A DNA stretch of 64,000 nt from Phorcus lineatus (Eukaryota; Mollusca; Gastropoda; Trochida; Trochidae): contig OV121096.1 in NCBI GenBank assembly GCA_921293015.1, forward strand, positions 12,589,000-12,652,999, written 5' to 3'. This document shows, in pieces, positions 49,501 through 60,400 of the stretch. The stretch's first letter is position 1; every line of letters starts with the position of its first letter. A model generated the notes under the pieces. It made no database searches and was not told the DNA's origin. It was given only the letters and a program-made list of their open reading frames with translations. The translations under genes were made by a program, and so were the position numbers.

Positions 49501-52500
49501 TTTGGCGCAGACCAAGGCGAACTTTGTATTTATCTTTTGAACTAACCTTAAAACATCGATCTAACTATACGAAGGCGTTGAAGCACAAATGACACTTAAA
49601 AAGGAGCAGTTAAATAATTGATGGTTCTGTGTTGTTTCGATCGTACAACCTTTTCAAACAAGAAATAATGCAGGAACATGGAAAATAGGCTATCGGTAAC
49701 CATTCTCAATACTGTTGCTCGAAAACCAAATGAAACACACTAACAATGAAAAGTTATAAGTTATGACTGAAAAACTAAGTTATATAGTTATGAGTTAGGT
49801 GAATGTCATTAACATTGTTTTAGAAGGCTACAATGTTCTGTATTGAATTGGCTTATCAGGTGTAATGTTCAATGGAATCATTTGATGAAAAGGTCCATTT
49901 TGAAACAGTCTACCTAAATTAAACTCGTTACCACACAAACTCAATCAGAAGAGTTCGGGTGCCTTCGGTTGGTGTTCTAGCCCACATATTTTCAACCATA
50001 CATTAGATCTGAAACCTTATGTGATTTTTAAGATTCGAAACCAAAGACATTATCTGATCATGCTTATTGAAATATTGGATTCCATTTGCTGATAACAATT
50101 ACAGGATGTACATGTGAGATACCAGAGTCGCACGTAAAGAACGCTTCACTAGTACCGGAACTAGAGGATCATGGTATGACAGCACGGTACCAGTGTGACG
50201 AAGGGTATGCGCAGATAGGCGGAAGTGACATCATCAATTGTATTGGAGTCACGTGGTCCCCTCTTACCCTGGCTTGCAAAGGTAAGTCCTTTGAATAAAT
50301 CGTTAAAAGGAAACGATGTCATTATTTGAAACACCACTTATTGTGGACCAAAAACAATGGGGGTGATCACAATGAAGGTTATTCGATAATAAAAACTTAC
50401 AGGTTTGATATAATCATAGATAAAAAAGGTACATTTTGGTATTATTGATAAAATTACAATGCAACGCAATACAATTACGATATGGGAAACAAACACATTT
50501 TCAAAACGTGTTCATGATTGATTTCTTTCTTCTCTTCTGGCATTTCATTTAAAATACCTTCATAACTAAACTACCATAATTACACTACCATCTACATGAT
50601 TATTAAACATTTCTCGTTGAGTCTGCATAAAAGTATATATAGAGAAGTAGATGAATGGTAATTCAAATAAGCTTCAAAGAACTTGAGATATATTTTGCGG
50701 GATAATATTTTCTGGAGAATAAAGGTCTTTTGCAAAAACAAACTGTTACAACAAAAACTAATTTAATGTGTTTTAACAATCTAGACTTTTCTAAAAGGTT
50801 GCAAATGGTTCATCATTGTAAATTTTAATCAATAACATTATTCTATAACATTTCAGAGATTAAATGTGGAGAAGTCAGGTTCACGACACCTGGGTTGATA
50901 CGCGTGACAACCGACTATGACATTACCTACATGAGTACGGTGGTGTTTGAATGTGACCTTGGCTACGATACGGAAGGAGAGGGAGTCAGTGTCTGTCTGC
51001 AGAACGCTACCTGGTCGTCCCCCAACATTACCTGCACAGGTGGGTAGGCAGAAGTTCACCTCTAGGTTGAAATAAGAGTATATTTGATATTGTTTGCTTT
51101 CGTTTATTGTCGAACAATATTTATGATAGAAAAAAGATGTATCAGATTGTTATGGAGCTCAAAATGCTGTACTTGCTTTCTTTCAGTATCTACCATTTCA
51201 ACAAAATACAAAATGAGATACAGCATGAAAATATTGAAAAGCAATTTCAAACGAATGGAAGGGCATATAAAATGATTTCATACATTGCTCTCAGACTTTT
51301 AGAACCGAGACATTCACCAACATGTTGTATACTTTTTGAATTTATGAATTTACTAACAATGTTTTTAGTCTGCCTTCCTCATGTACAGAGTTACTTAACC
51401 GGCATGAGTTATTAAAACAATATACACATCATAATAAATGAGCATGCATGCATCATAACACGTTTAGATTTAGACTAACGTTAATCTGGACTATATAGAC
51501 TTATAAACAGATTTTTTTTATCGAAGAAAGGTGCCTCATAGATTGAGCATTAAATCTACATTTAACTATGTAGAGTTAAGATATGAGCCGGAAACGTTCC
51601 CGTCTAGAGTACTACAACCACTATATAGGGATGTAGTCTTATTTCGTTGTAATAAGTACTGTGAGACGCTTAAGTGTATTGGTGTATGAAGGATGTCTTT
51701 TCCTTGACAAATACCATGCTTATCTCATCGAGTGAGGTAGAAAAATAGATTAAAGAATGACATGGCTAATCGAAATTGGGAAACTCAATTCTATCATAAT
51801 CTAAAACTTTGTTTCATTTATCATATATCATCTTTGTCAAATTGTCAAAACACTATTAACACCCTTTATTTATGTTCCGATATCCAATCCTACAGACAGT
51901 CTCGTTTAAAAACAAGAGTTAAAACTGGTCATACATCTACTGCTACGCTTTGTTATTCAGCTATTACCTGTGGTAATCCAGAAGGGAACATTTCCGGCTC
52001 ATACATTCACTCTACGGATCACGCCGACGTTTACAACAGCACGATTACATACGACTGTGTCAAGGGTTACGTTAAAAATGGCGACGGTATCAGCGTTTGT
52101 CAAAGTGACGGGACGTGGTCAAAGCCGAACATCACGTGTAGTGGAAATGTTACCGACGTTATACAAGGTAAGGGAATATATCCCTGCAATATTTCATTTC
52201 TAGATCTAAGATTTTTGATTTTCTCTTATTCTTAGCCATATGTTCTAAAATGATCTTATTTATTTTAAGTCGTTTATGAGGGTGTAATCACGCAAAGCCT
52301 CTTAACAAAAATCCTTTAGTTAAAACGTTGAATGGCTATACTACTAGGTTAAGGATTCTCCTGCTGAGCAAATTTTGTTAATAAGAGCAATAGATCTTTC
52401 CCAAAATGTTTTAATTTGTTTAAACTTTTAAACCTGAAATTTTAGTGTCCAAATAGAACAGGCTTATGACAAACACCTCTCCCGTAACAGTCTACTAAAA

Positions 52501-54692
52501 TATGTAATATCTTTTTTTTTCACCTAACATTTATAGAATTACGAGATTATTTCATTACAATATCGCACATTGTTTTCATTAAGTCTACAGTACAACATCT
52601 ATTTGCAGTATGGAAGAACAAAAACATTGCAAGAGCAGGGTTACGAATTATCTTTGGAACTTTCATTTTTAGTAAGCAGTCCATTCATCTTTGCGCTCAA
52701 GCAAAGTTTATATTCATATTTTAATTTTGTATTGTATCAACTTTTGTAGTTTCATATGAAGAACAGTATATGGAGTGAAGGCAGTTATTCAATACCCAAA
52801 TTACCTTGATAATAGATAAACATTGATTGACATTGTCGCTATAACGTCAGGAGGTATCAGACAAGAGGGGGCAGGATCACTTTAAACGAGTAGACGCTGG
52901 GTGAAGAGATGCAAAATAGATCCGCCCCGAATCGAAGATACAGCCTACTTTTTCAGAAATAGAAGACGTCGCGTTTTAATGTGTTTATGTCCAATTATGA
53001 AGACAGTTCACCAAACAAATCAGAATAGGTTATATTTCTATGCCTATCTTTTTGTATGCCTGTGTTGTAAATCCTGTCACACATAGATAAAATAGACGAG
53101 GCTTCTATTCGAAGAAATACGGTATGTTCTGATCGAACCACTTCAGCAGTATTTGTTCGAATACTATAAAGAGTTTTTAATACTCCCTTGAAAGTTGTAT
53201 TTATGTCCAAACTAAGAGCAGAGACCTCTCTTTTTCGAGGTATCTTCAAAAGAAAACCGAAAAGTAACATAGTCATGTAAAGTGGTTGTATACATTTTGA
53301 TGGAAAAAAATGTTCTGACTTAGAGACGCAACAAAACGATGGTAACCAAACCGTGAGCGCCAGTTGTAATACGTCACAACACAACATCACCGGAGCTTAC
53401 GTAAACTACACCGATGAAGACAACGTCTACAAGAGCAGGTTAACGTACGGGTGCGCAGAGGGCTATGTTAAAGATGGCGACGGTGTCAGCGTGTGTCAAA
53501 GCGACGGGACGTGGTCAAAGCCAAATATCGTTTGTAGTGAAAATGTTACCGAAACGATTCAAGGTAAGAAAGTGTTCAGTGAAGATGTATGAAACATCTT
53601 GGCCAAGGATTAGGCTTCCGCTTCGATTAAGGCTAAGGTTTATGATGCTCTCTTTGTGCTCCAATAATCGAAATATACACATCAGCCATTTACTTACGGC
53701 TATCTTTGCAGAGCTTCGAAAGTCTTGGTTATCTCATTATGTATTGTTGAACAAAACAAGGAAAGAAGAAAGTTGTTATAATACTAATGTGGATATTTAC
53801 AAGGCGGGGGGCGGGATAGCGCAGTGGTTAGCGCGTTCGGCTTCGGATCAAGATGTCCGTGGTGCGAATCCCGCCAGGGGCTCGGCAACTTTGTCTGCAG
53901 TAGAGAACTGTTCTACACGCAGTCAGGTTTGGGTGCAATGCTACACTGAGTTTCAGCGTAGTACCACCCATGGTTCGCTAGTTCCAGCCGATGCTCGCAG
54001 GTTTCACCGCAATGCATAGCCACAATGGTGTTGCGGGCTTTCTACCTGCAATAATACTAGCAGCCGTGATATAAGTGAAATAATCTTGAAAGCGGCGTTA
54101 AACCCCAACTCACTCACTCACTCACTCATTTACAAGGCCCACATTTCCATCTACTAGCTACAAACATTATTACCCTTTTCTAACCAAATTTAAAATCTTT
54201 GTCGCTAGAACTCACTTGTGCCAGGTACCCATTTATTTTAAAGTAGATATCAACGAATTAAAGGAACAGTACAAGAAAGCTTAATGATTAGCAAAATAAG
54301 CTGTCAAAGCGATCAAAATGATCGAATGTAACATTTCTCTACAAAATATGAATTCCTTCAGTTAAAATATGGAACACGAAATCTGTAGCATGGACACCTT
54401 TCAGGAAATTCAAGTGGCGGGTGTGCGAAGCCATCCTTCAAGATACCAAACGCACACGTCAACGTCAGTTCAGGGATGGACGTCAACGTCGGTTCAGAGA
54501 TGGACGTCAACGTCAGTTCAGAGATGGACGTCAACGTCGGTTCAGAGATGGACGTCAACGTCAGTTCGCTTGCGTACGTGTGTGACGGGAACTTTAGCCA
54601 GTTGGGGGACGGCGTTACGCTGTGTGTAGACGGAAACTGGTCATATCCGAACATTACATGTATACGCGACGGGGGACAGGATGTAGGGGAAG
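46524..54692 (+). CDS. Secreted PAN/EGF-like/multi-sushi protein, 3' end not found
   Basis: Predicted extracellular binding protein; the ligand is unknown. Exons: 46524-46760 (signal peptide MFSLKSFVLCLIFVKTYQS, then a PAN/Apple-like domain with CRTLC and GICQDFSYN), 49401-49497 (EGF-like, CDSHPCGYSEVC), and sushi/CCP exons 50105-50281, 50857-51039, 51961-52167, 53324-53563 and 54405-54692. Each sushi exon is phase 1-1, with four conserved cysteines and a tryptophan (for example GTWSKPNITC). Introns are GT-AG. An in-frame upstream ATG at 46,473 is an alternative start, but 46,524 gives the better signal peptide. Coding so far is 1,429 nt (476 codons). The last exon ends on an open phase 1 donor, so at least one further exon must exist; I could not find it before the THAP/gypsy region. 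The fifth sushi exon carries a coding minisatellite. Confidence 0.88.
47109..47612. other. 0.5-kb insert specific to unit 2 (intron 1 of PAN/sushi gene)
   Basis: Both units share CGTAATACGAAGAAAGCA (near 29,312 and 47,093), then unit 1 continues directly with sequence matching 47,613 onward. The extra 500 nt carry two open frames of 80 and 102 codons that overlap its edges, without recognisable domains or terminal repeats. It could be an insertion in unit 2 or a deletion from unit 1. Confidence 0.5.
48265..48512. repeat. Four-copy 62-bp tandem repeat
   Basis: Four head-to-tail units starting CATTTGGATATCTATAATTT at 48,265, 48,327, 48,389 and 48,451, differing by only one or two bases. The array lies in intron 1 of the PAN/sushi gene, in a stretch with no counterpart in unit 1. 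Near identity of the units points to recent expansion. Confidence 0.95.
53806..54127 (+). mobile_element. Complete tRNA-derived SINE with target duplication
   Basis: The head is tRNA-like with an A box (TAGCGCAGTGG) and a B box (GGTGCGAATCC) of an RNA polymerase III promoter. A unique body of about 200 nt and a CACT repeat tail follow. An 11-bp direct repeat, ATTTACAAGGC, stands at 53,795-53,805 and 54,128-54,138, showing LINE-type integration. It lies in the intron before the fifth sushi exon. It is not a functional tRNA gene, because the sequence after the B box runs straight into the SINE body. Confidence 0.9.
54456..54570 (+). repeat. In-frame 24-bp coding minisatellite in sushi exon 5
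   Basis: Units beginning ACGTCAACGTCRGTTCAG start at 54,456, 54,480, 54,504, 54,528 and 54,552. Because the unit is 24 bp, each encodes eight residues (DVNVSSEM or DVNVGSEM) without changing frame. It lies between the first cysteine region (GGCAKPSFKIPNAHVNVSS) and the second (LAYVCDGNFSQLGDGV) of the sushi domain. Four units are extra, so about 32 residues have been added to a surface loop. Confidence 0.9.
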
Positions 54693-54865
54693 GTAATTAT
54701 GTTAATTAAGACAAGAGTATTAAGTGATAAGGGTTGAAATTTCATCATATTAACTCGGTGTTATTATAAGAGGGATGATTTCTTTTTATGTACATGTGTT
54801 CATCAAGTGTGTTGAAATTCTGAACGCAATGAACTTCTTTGAGTTGCAATGTTGATGAATGACAA

Positions 54866-54997
54866 CTTCCTTATTCTGAAGGTGCGACGTTTCGAAACAA
54901 ATTCCTTAATCTTTTCAAGCTTGTATCTTTACATATGTACAAGCTAGACAAAGATACAAGAATCTGTATCGAAACGTCGCACTCTCCGAATAAAGAG
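54866..54997. repeat. Interrupted inverted repeat
   Basis: A left arm with CTTATTCTGAAGGTGCGACG and TTTCGA is mirrored at 54,969-54,997 by TCGAAACGTCGCAC and a CCGAATAAAG-like end. An inner pair CTTGTATCTTT / AAAGATACAAG lies within. Arms are imperfect at the outside. It lies just downstream of the fifth sushi exon. Confidence 0.65.
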
Positions 54998-56880
54998 GTT
55001 TTAATACATAATTATTTGTACATAGTTGGCAAGAAGTTTCACACCATTTCTAAAAGTGTTTTGGCGACTGGAAATCGATCTGGTCTCCTCAGCGGCCGCT
55101 CTTCCATCGATACTCCATTAACAATAGCGCCAATTATGGATTCCATAAAAATGTAATATAAAGTCCTCCGGTGTTATGCTGTGTCTGCAACACGATTATT
55201 TCGACTTTGTTTGTTTGACACACCGATATTTAAACACGAGGATATAGGAGGATATAATCTGGTGAGGGGCATTGTTTTATACCCAGCATGTATATTCATT
55301 TTGGCCTATATCACGACAGTAAGTCTAAATGTCTAACTACAAGGGGTATGCAATGAATACCGCCGTGGTTATGCATTTCATTGATATAAACGATATCACT
55401 GATACCGTTAGTTGACGGCAATCATAGCTACCTACAATGATGACACGTTACATACAAGTTACACGTAAAAGAAGAAACATGACGTCATTCCAGTGTTATA
55501 TTTAAATATATAGCCAGTATCAAGAACGATAACTCGAATCGGATTACTTATCGTGTAGCCACTGAACCTTTGACGAAATGATTAATTACACAACTACAAC
55601 AACGAAACACTTGCCTAATGAATTGTGTACGGAACATTTATCGATTTTAATGAGTACTGTGTACAGCTGCATATTGCTTGAGAGAGGACTCCCTTTTTCC
55701 ATATATTGTCTGGAGCGAGCGTGTTTGAACTGGATCGAGACCGTCAGAAGACGTTTCTGACCTGCATGTTTTTGCAGCAACAACGATTATTGTGTACCGT
55801 TTGAACTGCCGTTGGTTTCATATGGTTTAATGTTGTGCCTTGATGATCAAGACTAAGTGATTATTAATTCAATTAGTTTATATTCATATGTGTTGATGTT
55901 TTCATGAATATTTTGATGGCTCCCATTTTTGCTTACAAACAAGGACGCCGCCGATTTTGCGTTATAAATGATAGTGATATGCCTTATAACATTGAAACAC
56001 TATATATGGGTTAGAATTTAGTAATATATTTATAAGAATGTTAATTTTGAATCGAGATCCACGAGTGCGACATGTTCTATTTATCCACGAAACGTTAAAA
56101 TAGTCCCATTTACCAATCGTATTTCACTCTCTGGGAGGCCGACCAATCAACGTCGAGAACAATGTCCTGCCATCATCAAGTTTATTTAATCACAATTGTT
56201 GTACATCATCAAGTTATGTTGCCACAAGGCTATTACGTCATACACAGAAAGACATCACAATACAATAACATCACTGATTTCGAAGTGCTGTATTGAGTGT
56301 GTACATTTTTTTTGAGCGTGATAGAAAATGAATTTTTATCAACTCGCGGATCGGGTTGATGTACTAGAAGTCAGAAGACGCTGTCTTGATGTTCTTTATA
56401 TATTCACTTTTTTGCTTCGTAAACTAGGTTAAAACGTTAGATTTGAATGGCGACATAGAGAATAAAGTTAAGGCAAACACTTCGGGTGATTTGAATTAAT
56501 AATTTGACGCAAATATCCATTACTGTATTTTAAGAGAAAATATAACTAACTTGAATAGTTTTTAATATATAACAGACGAAAGGCTTTGGCGACATTTATA
56601 CAAATTTAGAAATTAAACAAATAACACTGGCTTGAGGACTGAGGACTGTTTTAGTTCCAAGTCAGGATCTCCATGGCCAAAATATTTAAAGGATTTTACA
56701 ACCCCATTTTATGTCTCATGTCTTTATTATTATTTCATATCACTTTGCTTACCGACTAACAAATGCCACAATACCACTTCCGGTAGACGACTTTGATTAG
56801 ACTACAGAGCCTCCGAACAGCTTCGGTACCGATATGCAAAACGAATCGGTGATTTCCGGCATTGTCCGTAATGTGACGTA
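54998..56880. other. No recognised gene between the sushi gene and the THAP frame
   Basis: Only short open frames (60-73 codons) are present, without known domains or further sushi motifs. The missing last exon of the PAN/sushi gene could lie here unseen if it is short, for example an exon holding only a stop or a membrane segment. Confidence 0.45.
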
Positions 56881-56901
56881 ATAGTGGTCCGTCAGTTCAA
56901 A

Positions 56902-57048
56902 ATGCCGTTCTGTTCGGCATATGGCTGTAATAGCCGCAGTGGGAAAACAATTGATGTCTACTTCTTCCATTTCCCTGCTACCAAAGAACTTAGACAAAAT
57001 TGGACTCATTTTTGTAGAAGGGATAAATTTACGCCAACAAGTAATAAC
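56902..57048 (+). pseudogene. THAP zinc-finger frame, 5' part (interrupted)
   Basis: From ATG at 56,902 the frame reads MPFCSAYGC, then FHFPATKELRQNW, and reaches codon 49 (ending TSNN) where the gypsy element begins. The frame resumes at 61,861 with FYCSKHF. Together the pieces give the C-x4-C-x42-C-x2-H spacing of a THAP domain, a DNA-binding zinc finger of transcription regulators and P-element-type transposases, with the conserved Trp and Pro. In the interrupted allele the frame would run a few codons into the LTR and stop at 57,067-57,069. Whether it is a free-standing gene, the first exon of a larger one or a transposon relic is not resolved. Confidence 0.85.
57044..57048. repeat. Target site duplication, left (ATAAC)
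   Basis: ATAAC before the 5' LTR is repeated directly after the 3' LTR (61,856-61,860). Five base pairs is the usual Ty3/gypsy target size. A sixth shared A makes the LTR edge ambiguous by one base. Confidence 0.85.
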
Positions 57049-57236
57049 TGTTGTGTATGTAACTATTGATAGCACAACTATTGTGCGGAGTTATCTCCCT
57101 TACACCACGCATGCCCTGTAACGATACCGCGAATAAATTGTCTTGTACCTGCCACCCGAGTGTTCGGACGTCTTTTGTGTTAGCTGGAGTATATGTATTA
57201 ATTAAGTGTATAAGAACCTAGCCTTGGTACACTAAA
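57049..57236 (+). repeat. 5' LTR
   Basis: It begins TGTTGTGTATGTAAC and ends TTGGTACACTAAA. It contains AATAAATTGTC at 57,132-57,142, a possible polyadenylation signal. I see no differences from the 3' LTR. Confidence 0.93.
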
Positions 57237-57237
57237 G

Positions 57238-57251
57238 TGGCGACGAGGATG
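57238..57251 (+). other. Primer binding site, tRNA-Ser type
   Basis: TGGCGACGAGGATG lies one base after the 5' LTR. It is complementary to the 3' end, including CCA, of animal tRNA-Ser(GCT) as I remember that tRNA, over 14 positions. Confidence 0.75.
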
Positions 57252-57410
57252 AACACTAACGATATGCAAGTCAGCTTTAACCACGTTGGAGCACATGACC
57301 GACACCGGGTGGTATTTTCGTAAATGTTTCACGTGCGTGAGTAGACCGGCATTAGGGACTGGGACTTCATAGTCTGAAACACTTACGAACTTTTCCAATT
57401 GAAGAAGATA

Positions 57411-60400
57411 ATGGCAGGCAAATTCTTTTTAGAAAATTTTGATGATTCTAGCGATGACTGGCCAACTTATTACGAGAGATTGGAACAGTATTTCATCTTT
57501 AGTGAAATTAAGGATGACAAGAGAGTTGCTGCACTGTTGAGTTTGGTAGGAGGGAAGACTTACAGCTTGTTGCGAGATTTGACTGCACCAGCTAAACCCG
57601 CTGATAAAACTCTAGGTCAGTTAGCAGAACTTTTGAGAAATCATCTGTGCCCTAAACCATTATTGATAGCTGAACGTTTTCGTTTTCACAAGAGGGATCA
57701 GCTACCTACAGAATCTGTGTCTGGATACTATGCAGAATTGAAGAAACTGGCTAGAACATGTGCGTTTGACGGTTTCTTGGAGGATGCACTGCGAGATCGA
57801 TTTGTGTGTGGAATTCGTACGGAATCTATTCAGAAACGTCTATTATCTGAAGATGGGCTGAATTGTAGTAAAGCACTGTCGATTGCTGTTGCTATGGAAA
57901 CTGCATCCAAGGACACTAGAGAACTTCAAGGTGGGAAACCACAATCAACGAATCGAGTTACACAGTTCAAGAACAGGGATAAAGGAGAAAGGAAAAAGAA
58001 CACAAGTAAGTTTAAACCATGTTGGAGATGTGGAAATAAGGGACATTCTGAAGATAAATGTATTTTCAAGGATGAAACGTGCAATGGATGTAAACAGAAA
58101 GGACATATTAAGAGAGTTTGTAGAAATGTGAAATCTTTTGGTAGAACATTTAAGAAGAAAGTTCATGCAGTTGAAGATTGTGTGGACAGTAGCAGTGATT
58201 GTGATAGTGACTGTGACTTAGCATATGTTCGGAAGGTTGACAACTCTGAGTCTGATGGTGATGATCCAATCTGGGTACAAGTAATCATAAATGATAAGCC
58301 TGTTACAATGGAGTTAGACACTGGAGCTTCTCTTTCACTCATCACTGAACGTGATCTCAAGAAATTTCTTCCTGGATTACATATAACAGACACTGATATT
58401 CATCTTAACACTTATACAGAAGAAAAGGTTTCTACTGCAGGTCAAGTCACTGTTAACGTTAAAGTACAAACCTTGCATGGACACACAGTTGAAGGTGATG
58501 TGAATTTGATAGTTGTGAAAAGAGGAGGTCCACCACTTTTCGGAAGAAATTGGATTCGGAAATTACAGTTAGACTGGAGGTCTATCAAACAGATCAGCTC
58601 AATTAACTTAGTTTCCAAGATAACTAACACCAATCAGAGACTTGAAGCATTGTGTGAACAATATTCAGAAATATTTGAGCCAAATATTGGAACTTTAACT
58701 TCAATCAAGGCCAAGTTAACTTTGAAAGAAGACGCACAGCCTAAATTCTGCAAACCACGACAAGTACCTTTTGCTTTACGTCCCAAGGTCGAAGAGGAAT
58801 TGGAGAGACTTGCGGCTGATGGAATACTGTCGAGAGTGTCTACTAGTGAATGGGCTACTCCCATTGTTCCAGTTGTGAAACGTTCTCAAGAAGTGAGAAT
58901 CTGTGGAGATTTCAAGGTGACTGTAAATCCACAACTCAGAGTGGAACAGTATCCTCTACCGAAGATTGACGACATTTTTGCAACCCTTTCAGGTGGAATA
59001 TGCTTCAGCAAAATTGATTTGAGAAATGCTTACCTACAGATGGAAGTAGATGAGGATTCGAAAGAACTTCTTACAATCAACACACACAAGGGACTTTTCC
59101 AATACAATCGTCTAGTTTTCGGCATAGCATCAGCGCCTGCGATATGGCAGAAAGCTATTGATCAGGTTCTCCAGGGTATTCCTATGACGGAATGTCTTCT
59201 CGACGATATGATAATCACTGGTCGTACGGAGGACGAACATCTCAACAATTTGGAACAAGTCTTCAAGAGACTGAAGGAAAACAATCTACGTGTCAATAAA
59301 GAGAAGTGTGAATTCTTCAAAGAGAAAATCCAATATTGTGGCCATGAAATCGACAAGGAAGGTTTACACAAGTCTTCAGACAAAATCAAGGCTATCACAG
59401 ATGTACCTAAACCACAGGATGTCTCACAAGTCAGATCCTTCCTTGGGCTAGTCAACTACTACCACAAGTTCCTACCAAACATCTCATCAGTTCTACACCC
59501 TCTGAACAACCTTTTAGAACACAAGACAGAATTCAAGTGGGACAAGAGCTGTGATGAAGCTTTTGAAGAGGCTAAAAGACTTATCACGTCAAACCAAGTC
59601 CTTACTCATTATGATCCTACAAAACCTGTTCGTGTTGCCAGCGATGCTTCGCCATACGGAATTGGAGCAGTGATGTCACATGTGTTCAATGATGGAAGTG
59701 AACGACCGATCACATTTGCTTCTCGTTCACTCAACAAGGCAGAAAGGAATTATTCTCAGATCGACAAGGAGGCCCTCAGTATAGTCTTCGCTGTTAAGAA
59801 ATTCCACATGTACCTGTATGGAAGACATTTCACACTAGTGACTGATCACCAACCGTTAACCTCCATATTTCACCCAGAGAAATCCATTCCTGCTATGACA
59901 GCAGCACGCCTTCAACGTTATGCCCTGTTCCTGTCAGGACATCAGTATGACATTGAATATAGAAACACAACTAAACATGGTAACGCAGATGGACTTTCCA
60001 GACTTCCGCTCAAGACTGAAAGATCCGGACAAGATACTTCAGATGTGTTCTACATTCATCAGATTGACACCTTACCTGTGACTGCAAGTCAACTCAAGAA
60101 CAGAACTAGAAGAGATCCTGTACTATCCCAAGTACTGGAACTTACACTGCAAGGGTGGCCAGACTCGTGTCCTAATGAAGAGCTTAGACCATTCTACACT
60201 AGACGGAGAGAAATCTCGGTGTGTCAAGGTTGCTTGATGTGGGGACTCAGAGTTGTCATACCTTCCATTCATCAGAATCAGTGCTTAGAAGAAATACATA
60301 CTGGTCACATGGGCGTGGTCCGTATGAAAGCCTTAGCCAGAAGCTATGTGTGGTGGCCTAACATCGATTCGCAGATCGAACAGATGGCCAAGACATGTCA

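Larger units (their letters stand above)
33205..50608. repeat. Tandem segmental duplication, unit 2
   Basis: Downstream copy of the block at 9,220-33,205. Near 33,205 sequence matching 50,300-50,600 (after the first sushi exon) changes abruptly to sequence matching 9,220 onward (TTGATTCAGTACTAATGTAA against TTGATTCCGTACTAATGTAA). That marks the head-to-tail junction. The PAN/sushi gene of this unit extends past the right boundary to 54,692, so this right side is the ancestral arrangement and unit 1 was cut after the first sushi exon. Confidence 0.85.

Noticed and set aside
51107..51415. 102-codon frame in the intron between the second and third sushi exons
   Set aside because: It resembles no known protein and lies wholly within an intron supported by matching phases on both sides.
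53806..53880. Functional tRNA gene
   Set aside because: A and B boxes are present, but the sequence is the head of a SINE with a body, CACT tail and target duplication.
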